Assembly: GCF_900142195.1 (NCBI RefSeq)
Contig: NZ_FRAB01000031.1
Location: forward strand, 21,155-85,154
Direction: 5' to 3'
Source: Paraburkholderia terricola
Lineage (GTDB): Bacteria > Pseudomonadota > Gammaproteobacteria > Burkholderiales > Burkholderiaceae
DNA length: 64,000 nt
In this document: positions 17,001 to 24,101 of the stretch, piece by piece
Position numbering within the stretch: the stretch's first letter is position 1
Layout of the letters: each line of letters opens with the position of its first letter
Position numbers and translations under genes: made by a program
Notes under the pieces: model-generated
Told to the model about the DNA's origin: nothing
Database searches by the model: none
The model's input: the letters and a program-made list of their open reading frames with translations, nothing else

Positions 17001-17272
17001 AACGCTTTGCCTTCCGACTCCTGCTGGCCCTCGCACTCACCATACCGATTGGGTGGCTGCTGGGCTTGTTCGATTGGTTCTGGATGCTGGCGAAAAGTCC
17101 GGCAGGTCATCGTGTTTTAGGCTGGGCGGCCGTTCCGTTCGAACCACTCGACGGAGAAAGCGCTGACGATCCGATTGTCGTCGTGATGCTGGCTATCAGC
17201 TTCGTGATTGCCGCGGCCCTTGTGTGGGGCGCACCTGCAGCTGTACGTATCGTGCGGCGCCAGATTCGGTAG
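16997..17272 (+). CDS. Small membrane protein, putative immunity to the Tlde1-like effector
   Basis: A 91-residue protein with two hydrophobic segments (about 5-30 and 58-80) and a short loop between them (KSPAGHRVLGWAAVPFEP) that would face the periplasm if both termini are cytoplasmic. Its ATG overlaps the effector stop codon (ATGA at 16997-17000), so the two are translationally coupled. Position, size and membrane location suit an immunity protein that protects against a peptidoglycan-targeting toxin, but no immunity family motif was recognised; this is inference from context. Confidence 0.65.
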   Translation: MKRFAFRLLLALALTIPIGWLLGLFDWFWMLAKSPAGHRVLGWAAVPFEPLDGESADDPIVVVMLAISFVIAAALVWGAPAAVRIVRRQIR

Positions 17273-17425
17273 GTTTTGCATGGCCGTCATACCCGCACGG
17301 CTACATCGACGCATCAGCCCCAACGGCGCCACCGGACAAACGCCCACCGGTCAAGTTCGAGCCAACGCGTCACACATGCCAAACTGCGAGGCTTACATCC
17401 AACGCGCTCCGCAAGCGCTGCCACG

Positions 17426-17644
17426 CTACTGCTCAATGTACATGCGCCACTCCGGAAACTGATCGAAGAAGCTTTCGTTCACATGGACGAGATACAGCGT
17501 GGTCGAGCTGGTGTTCGTGGTCTTCCCCGGTTCGTTGAATATCGTGAGACCTGGATCGACGCCGCTGGTGCTCGCCCATGCGGTGAGATCGTCCGGGAGG
17601 TTCCCTGCTTCCTCCCGCGGCACGCGCAATTTGATCGGCTTCAT
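17426..17644 (-). CDS. Hypothetical protein, 72 residues
   Basis: A small acidic protein beginning MKPIKLRVPREEAGNLPDDL and ending PEWRMYIEQ. AAAGGA precedes the ATG at good distance, and the sequence is amino-acid-balanced, unlike antisense shadows. No domain was recognised. It lies on the opposite strand downstream of the effector/immunity pair in the same less GC-rich patch, and may have been acquired with it. Confidence 0.55.
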   Translation of the reverse strand: MKPIKLRVPREEAGNLPDDLTAWASTSGVDPGLTIFNEPGKTTNTSSTTLYLVHVNESFFDQFPEWRMYIEQ

Positions 17645-17828
17645 GACATTTCCTTTACGCGATGACATGCGTAAAGTGTATGGAGCGCTTGGCAAAGATC
17701 AACCACAAATAAACGCGGCCGCCTTCGCGTATGTCGACGATCCAGTCGATCTGGACTCAGAAAGCCGCAGCCATACGAAGAAAAGGACCGCGCGCGGCGG
17801 TACCGCGCCGCTAACGTTCGAGGTGTCT

Positions 17829-18080
17829 ATGTGGGAAAAAATCGACTACAAGGGATTTGAAATCTGGGTGCTGCCGATCCTTGCATACGGGCCCCCGACG
17901 CCAAACACCCCCTACCATTACAACGGGTATGTATGCCGACCAGGCGCTGATCTGCGTCATGCCGGGCAACGCAAGCAGTTTTATGAACTCGGCGACGTCT
18001 TTGCGACCGAAGCAGAGGCGCTCGATGCGGCCTATCGCGAGGGGCGCGATCTCGTGGACTCACTGGTTGCCAACGGCTGA
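17829..18080 (+). CDS. Hypothetical protein, 83 residues
   Basis: A small soluble protein beginning MWEKIDYKGFEIWVLPILAY, with a predicted beta-rich first half and a helical C-terminus (TEAEALDAAYREGRDLVDSL). The ending resembles many small proteobacterial proteins of unknown role in which a short sheet is followed by one amphipathic helix. GAGG precedes the start. A GC-rich palindrome follows eight bases after the stop codon. Function unknown. Confidence 0.6.
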   Translation: MWEKIDYKGFEIWVLPILAYGPPTPNTPYHYNGYVCRPGADLRHAGQRKQFYELGDVFATEAEALDAAYREGRDLVDSLVANG

Positions 18081-18088
18081 CATGAAAA

Positions 18089-18104
18089 AGCCCCGCGCGG
18101 GGCT
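18089..18104. terminator. GC-rich hairpin after the accessory patch
   Basis: AGCCCCGCGCGGGGCT is a perfect palindrome preceded by five A residues and thus followed by a T run on the minus strand. It would work best as a minus-strand terminator and more weakly for the plus-strand gene ending at 18080. Confidence 0.5.
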
Positions 18105-18323
18105 GGGTTATGGGAAATGGCGCTTGCTTCCGGCCAGCTTCTTTCCAGACCGAGGTGGGGGCGGTGGGGCATAAGTTCCAAAGATCAGTGGAAACGCACC
18201 ACCGGCCTTGACGTATGAATTCTGTCAGGGGACCAGGCGTGCCGGGTCACCGCATCGCCCCTGTCGCGATTGAAGACGCGCGATAATCCATCCGGCCACC
18301 GATCAACCACTTCCTTCTTCCCG

Positions 18324-18782
18324 ATGAGACCTCCGCGCCTCGATCAACTCGACGACCTCGACCGCAACCTCGTTGCGCTGCTGCAAGCCAATGCGCGCGA
18401 GAGCGTCGCCAATCTCGCGCGCCAACTGGGCGTGGCGCGCACCACCGTGATCGCGCGCATCGCGCGGCTCGAACGCAGCAACGTGATCGCGGGCTATAGC
18501 GTGCGGCTCGGCCAGGACGTGCTCGACTCGAGCATCTATGCGTACGTCGGCATCATCATCGCGCCGCGGCACGGGCCGGCGGTGCAGAAGCGGCTCGGCA
18601 AGATGCCGGAGGTGCAGTTGCTGTGCGCGGTGAGCGGCGAGTTCGATTACGTCGCGTGGCTGCGCGCGGATTCGCCCGATCGCCTCAACGATCTGCTCGA
18701 TCAGATCGGCGGCCTGGAAGGCGTCGTGCGGACCACGACGTCGATCATTCTCGCGCGCAAGATCGACCGCGGCATGGTGTGA
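18324..18782 (+). CDS. Lrp/AsnC-family transcriptional regulator
   Basis: A 152-residue protein with the Lrp/AsnC layout: an N-terminal helix-turn-helix (LDDLDRNLVALLQANARESV then LGVARTTVIARIARLERSNV) and a C-terminal RAM effector domain (VQLLCAVSGEFDYVAWLRAD). It lies 223 bases upstream of a saccharopine-dehydrogenase-like gene on the same strand. The spacer contains repeated TCATAACG motifs and an inverted repeat GTTCATA/TATGAAC (18855-18891), candidate Lrp binding sites, so it may control that gene in response to an amino acid. Confidence 0.88.
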   Translation: MRPPRLDQLDDLDRNLVALLQANARESVANLARQLGVARTTVIARIARLERSNVIAGYSVRLGQDVLDSSIYAYVGIIIAPRHGPAVQKRLGKMPEVQLLCAVSGEFDYVAWLRADSPDRLNDLLDQIGGLEGVVRTTTSIILARKIDRGMV

Positions 18783-18914
18783 GCGCAGCGCGCCGCTTAC
18801 GCCATTTTTATACGTTTTCGACATTTAGACTGGCCGTGTCGTCATAACGTCGAAGTTCATAGTCATAACGCAGCATTTTGCGTGTATGAACTGTTTTTGC
18901 TTCTCCCTAAACTG

Positions 18915-18979
18915 TGTCTCAAGGGTTCGGCCCGCCGGGCGCGGCGCGTAGCGCGCGGCGCACTTCCACGCTTGAGACA
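18915..18979 (+). promoter_or_regulatory. Long stem-loop in the leader of the saccharopine-dehydrogenase-like gene
   Basis: Perfect 9-bp arms TGTCTCAAG (18915-18923) and CTTGAGACA (18971-18979) enclose a very GC-rich 47-base loop that can fold further. The structure ends about 15 bases before the GGAGAAG ribosome binding site of the gene at 19006, so it would sit in the 5' leader. No known riboswitch class was recognised. Confidence 0.4.
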
Positions 18980-19005
18980 GCGCACACAAAAAATTGGAGA
19001 AGCGC

Positions 19006-20103
19006 ATGAAAGTAGCCATCGTTGGCGCAGGTTTGATCGGTCACACCATTGCCCACCTGTTGCGCGACACCGGCGACTACGATGTCGTCGCGTTCGACCG
19101 CGACCAGCACGCGCTCGACAAGCTTTCCGCCCAGGGCATTCCGACCCGCCGCGTCGATTCCGCCGATGCCGCCGCGCTGCGCGCCGCGATGCAAGGCTTC
19201 GATGCGCTCGTCAACGCGCTGCCTTATTACCTGGCCGTGAACGTCGCCTCGGCGGCCAAGGGCGCGGGCGTGCATTACTTCGACCTGACCGAGGACGTGC
19301 GCGCCACCCACGCGATCCGCGCGATCGCCGACGGCGCCGAGCACGCCTTCATGCCGCAGTGCGGTCTCGCGCCGGGCTTCATCGGCATCGCCGCGCATGA
19401 ACTGGCGAACCGCTTCACGGAAATCCGCGACGTCAAGATGCGCGTGGGCGCGCTGCCGGAATTTCCGACCAATGCGCTGAAGTACAACCTGACGTGGAGC
19501 GTCGACGGTCTGATCAACGAATACTGCCAGCCGTGCGAAGCGATCCGCGACAGCCGCACGCAATGGGTGCAGCCGCTCGAAGGCCTGGAGCATTTCTCGC
19601 TCGACGGCACCGAATACGAAGCCTTCAACACCTCCGGCGGCCTGGGCACGCTGTGCGAGACGTTGTCGGGCCGCGTCGAGTCGCTCGACTACAAGTCGGT
19701 GCGCTATCCGGGCCACCGCAACCTGATGCAGTTCCTGCTGGAAGACCTGCGTTTGTCGAGCGACCGCGACACGCTCAAGACCATCCTGCGCCGTTCGGTG
19801 CCGGCCACCGCGCAGGACGTGGTGCTGGTGTTCATCACCGTGAGCGGCATGCGCGACGGTCAACTGGTGCAGGAGGTGTTCACGCGCAAGATCTTCGCGA
19901 AGACAGTGTGCGGCGTGCCGATGAGCGCGATTCAGATCACCACGGCCGGCGCGATGTGCGCGGTGCTCGATCTGTTCCGCGAGAAGAAGCTGCCGCAAAG
20001 CGGCTTTGTGCGCCAGGAGCAGGTATCGCTGCGCAAGTTCCTCGCGAACCGCTTCGGCCAGTTGTATGAAGGCCGCTCGCTGGATGCGATGGCGACGGTG
20101 TAA
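19006..20103 (+). CDS. Saccharopine dehydrogenase-family oxidoreductase
   Basis: A 365-residue NAD(P)-dependent enzyme. It begins with the Rossmann motif VAIVGAGLIGHTIAHLL, followed by VDSADAAALRAAMQGFDALV and then the family tract HYFDLTEDV. The second domain (about 120-330) includes QCGLAPGFIGIAAHELA. Such enzymes act in lysine or related amino-acid metabolism (saccharopine or lysine dehydrogenase type), but the substrate cannot be fixed from sequence. The ATG at 19006 has GGAGAAG upstream. An Lrp regulator precedes it, and a strong terminator follows. Confidence 0.83.
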   Translation: MKVAIVGAGLIGHTIAHLLRDTGDYDVVAFDRDQHALDKLSAQGIPTRRVDSADAAALRAAMQGFDALVNALPYYLAVNVASAAKGAGVHYFDLTEDVRATHAIRAIADGAEHAFMPQCGLAPGFIGIAAHELANRFTEIRDVKMRVGALPEFPTNALKYNLTWSVDGLINEYCQPCEAIRDSRTQWVQPLEGLEHFSLDGTEYEAFNTSGGLGTLCETLSGRVESLDYKSVRYPGHRNLMQFLLEDLRLSSDRDTLKTILRRSVPATAQDVVLVFITVSGMRDGQLVQEVFTRKIFAKTVCGVPMSAIQITTAGAMCAVLDLFREKKLPQSGFVRQEQVSLRKFLANRFGQLYEGRSLDAMATV

Positions 20104-20230
20104 GGCGGCGCGGTTGCGAAAGGCTCGATGCTGGGGGCCGTGCGATTGGGCGGCGACGCGGTTGTCGACGCGGTTGTTGTCGAACCGTCCGCCACGAGCA
20201 AGCAGAAAGGTCCCGCAGAGGATCACTCGA

Positions 20231-20256
20231 ACGCCCCGCCATGCGGGGCGTTTTTT
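20231..20256 (+). terminator. Intrinsic terminator
   Basis: Stem ACGCCCCGC / GCGGGGCGT with a 3-base loop is followed by six T residues. It ends the transcript of the saccharopine-dehydrogenase-like gene. Confidence 0.85.
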
Positions 20257-20339
20257 ATATCGGACGAGTAGGGAAACAAGTCGGGCGCAAGCCCGGCGCG
20301 ACACCCGCATCGACACCGGCACTACGACCAGGGCCCGCG

Positions 20340-20957
20340 CTACACAGGCACCGGCGGCATCCCCGACACCGCAAGCGGCTCACCGACGATCCGCGCCAGC
20401 AGCGCCTCGTAATCCGCCGCGGCGGGCGCGGTGTTGTCGAACATCAACAGGTCCTCGCAAAGGTCGCCGCTCGGCACGAAGCGGCGCTGCCGGTACTCGT
20501 CCCAGTGCGCGAGCTTGTAGGCGTCGTTCGGATTGCCGCGCGCGACGATACGCTGATGCGCGGTCTCTTCCGACGTATGGACCCATACGACCCGCAGCGC
20601 GACGTTCGCATCGACCCCCAGCCAGGCGCGATCGAACAGGCGCCGTTCGCGCACCTCGCGCGACAACGGCCCGACCACCAGCGCACTGACGCCGAGCGCG
20701 AGATTGTCGCGGGCGGTATCGAGCAGGCCGCGATACTCGGGCTCGCGCAGATGCTCCAGAAACAGCGGACTGTCGCGATCGTTCGGATCGCCCGTGAGCA
20801 TGCCCATGGCGGCCGCGCTATAGCTGCCGTAGAGCGTGTCCTTGTCGAGCAGGCAGAACGGCGATGCGGTGGCCTTCATCAGCGGGCCGATCAGCTTCTT
20901 CGCGAGCGTGGTCTTGCCGGTGCCCGCGTGACCGCAGAAAAAAACCAGACGGGTCAA
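20340..20957 (-). CDS. P-loop AAA/kinase-like ATPase, coupled to cydX
   Basis: A 205-residue P-loop protein. The Walker A motif GHAGTGKT is at residues 9-16, and the rest (LLDKDTLYG, DTARDNLALGVSALVVGPLS, RVVWVHTSEETAHQRIVARG) resembles AAA_33/zeta-like small kinases that phosphorylate small molecules. No ATG precedes the domain; the only well-placed start is a TTG at 20957 which overlaps the TGA of the upstream cydX (TTGA), suggesting translational coupling. Substrate unknown. It is convergent with the saccharopine-dehydrogenase-like gene. Confidence 0.75.
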   Translation of the reverse strand: MTRLVFFCGHAGTGKTTLAKKLIGPLMKATASPFCLLDKDTLYGSYSAAAMGMLTGDPNDRDSPLFLEHLREPEYRGLLDTARDNLALGVSALVVGPLSREVRERRLFDRAWLGVDANVALRVVWVHTSEETAHQRIVARGNPNDAYKLAHWDEYRQRRFVPSGDLCEDLLMFDNTAPAAADYEALLARIVGEPLAVSGMPPVPV

Positions 20958-21100
20958 GGCGTGTCCTCGGCGGTGCCGGACGCGCTGCCGGCGGGTTGCG
21001 GGTCGCGCGCGAACTTGCCGTTGGCTTCCAGCCACATGACGTTGATAATGCCGAAGCCCAATGCCACGCCGATGCCGAGAATCCAGGTGAAGTACCACAT
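20954..21100 (-). CDS. cydX: CydX-like small subunit of cytochrome bd oxidase, orphan
   Basis: A 48-residue protein, MWYFTWILGIGVALGFGI and onward to NVMWLEANGK. The MWYF start, a single membrane helix and a Glu shortly after the helix are the hallmarks of CydX/YbgT, the small subunit that stabilises the haems of cytochrome bd. AAGGAGA precedes the ATG. Unusually, no cydA or cydB is next to it: the 347 bases upstream hold no oxidase gene, and downstream it overlaps a P-loop ATPase. The tail after the helix (DPQPAGSASGTAEDTP) is hydrophilic and longer than in E. coli. Confidence 0.8.
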   Translation of the reverse strand: MWYFTWILGIGVALGFGIINVMWLEANGKFARDPQPAGSASGTAEDTP

Positions 21101-21447
21101 TGCAGTCTCCTTGGTCGTTATGTCTATCCGGCGAGGCGGGCGGCGATGGTGTCGCGCATGGCCGGTGCAGCGAAGCGGAAATGCGGGCAAATCATGTTCG
21201 CGGCGGGCGAAGCCGTGACGCTCGCGTCCGCGGCACCGGGCTTTGCAGCGATCATGAAGAAGAACGCGGCGTCACGCAAGGGGCGCGCATTCATCGCGCC
21301 CGGGGTATAACAATTCGATACATGAGGTCGATGCGGCGCCTCGTTAGCCCGTTAACATGACGGCTATCGCATTCGTTCATGCGAATCCGACGTTCGGCTT
21401 ACACCGCGCCGCGGCGCCTGCCGGTTTCGTTTTCAAGGTAATCCAAC

Positions 21448-22425
21448 ATGCTGATCAATTGCGCCGCCTATCAGGACGGCCGGAAGCTGGCTGACATCGA
21501 CATCGATAGCATCAGCGACTACGTGGCGCGGCCCGAGTGCTTCGTCTGGGTCGCGCTGAAAGACCCCGGGCCGGGCGAACTGGCCGTGATGAAACACGAG
21601 TTCGGCCTGCACGAGCTCGCGATCGAGGATGCGCAGAAGGGCCATCAGCTCCCCAAGATCGAGGAGTACGGCGAGTCGCTGTTCGCGGTGATGCACACGG
21701 TCGAAATGGACGAAGACGGCGAACTGGTGATCGGCGAGGTCGACGTGTTCGTGGGGCGCAACTACGTGCTCTCGGTGCGCCGCGGCACGCGCGCCGGCTT
21801 TCAGAACGTGCGCGCGCGCTGCGAGCGCGAGCCGAAGCTGCTCAAGAAGGGCTCGGCGTTCGTGCTGTACGCGCTCGTCGACGACATCGTCGATCGCTAT
21901 TTCCCGATCGTCCAGGCGATGAACGCCGAGATCGAGCAACTGGAAGACCGCATTTTCGATCGCAACAATTCGGCGGCATCGCGCGCGATCATCCAGGATC
22001 TGTACTCGCTGAAGCGGCGCCTCGTCACGTTGCAGCACCATATCGCGCCGCTTCAGGAAGCCATCAGCAAGCTGACGGGCGGGCGTATTCCCAGTGTTTG
22101 CGAAGGCATGCAGGCGTACTTCCGCGATGTCTACGACCACCTCGAACGGATCGTGCGCACCATCGACGGCCGGCGCGAAATGATCGTCACGGCCGTGCAG
22201 GTCAATCTCGGCATGATTTCGCTCGCGGAGAGCGAGGTGACCAAGCGGCTCGGCTCGTTCGCGGCGCTGTTCGCGGTGCCGACCATGATCGCCGGCATCT
22301 ACGGGATGAACTTCCAGAATCTGCCCGAATTGCACTACCGGTACGGCTATCCCATCTGTCTAACCGTCATGGCGACGGTCGATTTCGTGCTGTACTGGCG
22401 TTTCCGCAAAGCCGGCTGGCTCTGA
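21448..22425 (+). CDS. corA: CorA-family magnesium/cobalt transporter
   Basis: A 325-residue protein. A soluble alpha/beta domain and long helices form the first 260 residues, followed by two membrane helices. The hallmark GMN motif is present (YGMNFQNLPE, near residue 292) at the end of the first membrane helix. Length and layout match CorA pentameric Mg2+ channels. The ATG at 21448 has AAGGTAAT upstream. It is monocistronic. The 347-bp space before it contains a 57-codon minus-strand frame (21124-21294) of doubtful reality and no recognised regulatory RNA. Confidence 0.92.
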   Translation: MLINCAAYQDGRKLADIDIDSISDYVARPECFVWVALKDPGPGELAVMKHEFGLHELAIEDAQKGHQLPKIEEYGESLFAVMHTVEMDEDGELVIGEVDVFVGRNYVLSVRRGTRAGFQNVRARCEREPKLLKKGSAFVLYALVDDIVDRYFPIVQAMNAEIEQLEDRIFDRNNSAASRAIIQDLYSLKRRLVTLQHHIAPLQEAISKLTGGRIPSVCEGMQAYFRDVYDHLERIVRTIDGRREMIVTAVQVNLGMISLAESEVTKRLGSFAALFAVPTMIAGIYGMNFQNLPELHYRYGYPICLTVMATVDFVLYWRFRKAGWL

Positions 22426-22698
22426 TCCGGCGTCCAGCGCGCCGCTGTGCAACGCGCGGGTCATCCGGGACGCCGCGCATGTTCACGCTTGCACCGCGCG
22501 CAATAAAAGTCCAGCATAGGCGGCCCGTTGGCCGCTGACCTTGCAGCCGGCGGCAATTCAGCCACGTACGCACCCCGCGAGGACCCTTGCCAACACGCCG
22601 CCTGCCGGCGCGCTCGACACGCGCGCCGGGTCGAATCGATCGACCGCCACGCACCGCCGCATAGTCTGCGCCCCGGTGCACTGCAACACCGCGAATCG

Positions 22699-22728
22699 TT
22701 GACAATGCGAGCAGGCTGCGCTGAGAAT
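22699..22728 (+). promoter_or_regulatory. Sigma-70-type promoter of the ribose operon
   Basis: TTGACA (22699-22704) and GAGAAT (22723-22728, four of six matches to TATAAT) are spaced by 18 bases. Transcription would start at about 22735, inside the palindromic operator. Confidence 0.6.
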
Positions 22729-22734
22729 AGGCCC

Positions 22735-22748
22735 CGCAAACGTTTGCG
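22735..22748. promoter_or_regulatory. Palindromic RbsR operator
   Basis: CGCAAACGTTTGCG is a perfect 14-bp palindrome with the AAACGTTT core known for RbsR operators. It overlaps the predicted transcription start of rbsB, so RbsR (gene at 26928) would block initiation until ribose is present. Confidence 0.8.
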
Positions 22749-22800
22749 CGTCACTAAAAATACGGCTCGCCCGCGAGTCCGACAAACCTTGGAGATATGC

Positions 22801-23763
22801 ATGAGCCATCGCATTCGCCGCCGCCTGCTGGCGGCCGCCGTTCTCGCCACCGCTACCGCCGCGCTGCCGTTTTCCGCCGCTTACGCGCAAACCGCGCCCG
22901 CTCATAAGCCGAAGGTCGCGCTGGTGATGAAGTCGCTCGCCAACGAGTTCTTCCTCACCATGGAAAACGGCGCGAAGGATTACCAGAAACACAATCCCGG
23001 CCAGTTCGACCTGATCACCAACGGCATCAAGGACGAAACCGATACCGCGAACCAGATCCGCATCGTCGAGCAGATGATCGTGTCCAAGGTCGACGCGATC
23101 GTGCTCGCGCCGGCCGATTCGAAGGCGCTGGTGCCGGTCGTCAAGAAGGCGGTCGACGCGGGCATCATCGTCGTGAACATCGACAACCGGCTCGACCCGG
23201 ACGTGCTCAAGTCGAAGGACCTGAACGTGCCGTTCGTCGGACCGGACAACCGCAAGGGCGCGCAGAAGGTCGGCGACTATCTGGCCAAAAAGCTGAAGGC
23301 GGGCGACGAAGTCGGGATTCTCGAAGGCGTGTCGACCACCACCAACGCGCAGCAGCGCACCGCCGGTTTCAAGGACGCGATGCAGAGCGTCGGCGCGAAG
23401 GTCGTGTCCGTGCAATCGGGCGAATGGGAAATCGACAAGGGCAATGCGGTGGCCTCGGCCATGCTCAACGAGTACCCGAACCTGAAGGCGCTGCTCGCCG
23501 GCAACGACAACATGGCGATCGGCGCGGTCTCGGCGGTGCGCGCGGCGGGCAAGCAGGGCAAGGTGATGGTGGTCGGCTACGACAACATCGGCGCGATCAA
23601 GCCGATGCTGAAGGACGGCCGCGTGCTCGCCACCGCCGATCAATACGCCGCCAAGCAGGCCGTGTTCGGCATCGATACGGCGTTGAAGGCGATCGCCGAG
23701 CACAAGAAGCAGTCGCAGTTGTCCGGCGTGGTGGAAACGCCGTGCGACCTGGTGACGAAGTAA
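22801..23763 (+). CDS. rbsB: Ribose ABC transporter, periplasmic binding protein
   Basis: A 320-residue exported protein. Signal peptide at residues 1-30 (RRRLLAAAVLATATAAL, cleavage after AYA). The mature part is a type I periplasmic sugar-binding fold: KPKVALVMKSLANEFFLTM, then IVLAPADSKALVPVVKKAVD, VGILEGVSTTTNAQQRTAGF and the hinge NDNMAIGAVSAVRAAG. Operon context (rbsA, rbsC, rbsR, rbsK) supports ribose. The ATG at 22801 has TTGGAGA upstream; an overlapping frame further upstream crosses the promoter and operator and is not used. Confidence 0.92.
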   Translation: MSHRIRRRLLAAAVLATATAALPFSAAYAQTAPAHKPKVALVMKSLANEFFLTMENGAKDYQKHNPGQFDLITNGIKDETDTANQIRIVEQMIVSKVDAIVLAPADSKALVPVVKKAVDAGIIVVNIDNRLDPDVLKSKDLNVPFVGPDNRKGAQKVGDYLAKKLKAGDEVGILEGVSTTTNAQQRTAGFKDAMQSVGAKVVSVQSGEWEIDKGNAVASAMLNEYPNLKALLAGNDNMAIGAVSAVRAAGKQGKVMVVGYDNIGAIKPMLKDGRVLATADQYAAKQAVFGIDTALKAIAEHKKQSQLSGVVETPCDLVTK

Positions 23764-23778
23764 GCGTCGCCGGGAAAA

Positions 23779-23826
23779 CACCGCGATAAGCACAGCAGTA
23801 AGCACCGCAATAAGCACAGCAACGAG
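23779..23826. repeat. 12-bp tandem repeat after rbsB
   Basis: Four 12-bp units (CACCGCGATAAG, CACAGCAGTAAG, CACCGCAATAAG, CACAGCAACGAG) begin 16 bases after the rbsB stop codon, in an alternating two-type order. The rest of the 338-bp gap to rbsA shows no gene. Confidence 0.7.
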
Positions 23827-24101
23827 CCCGGCTCCAGGGTTCGCGCTCACGCCGTCGCATGCCCTATGCATGCGGGCGAGACACGAACCCGCGGCAATTC
23901 AATAAACGCTCAAGAAACCTGCCGCGCCGCCGTTAATGCCAGAGGTAAGCGTCATGACGGTGGCCGCGCGGCGGGAGGGTGCGTGGCCGTGAGCGCCTGC
24001 GCATTCCGCGCATTGGGCCGGCATGACACGTGGCGATCGGCCGCCGCCTCATTCGAGCGAATCGCATGAGGCCGCGCCGGCCGCCCCGAACCAGGATCGC
24101 G

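Noticed and set aside
18919..20322. A long minus-strand open frame opposite the saccharopine-dehydrogenase-like gene
   Set aside because: It is an antisense shadow caused by GC-rich third positions, with Arg/His/Ala-rich composition and no motifs. The same applies to long antisense frames opposite rbsA, the chemoreceptor, the oxidase and mprF.
21124..21294. A 56-residue minus-strand frame upstream of cydX
   Set aside because: It lies in frame with normal composition but lacks a ribosome binding site and any recognised motif; not strong enough to call.
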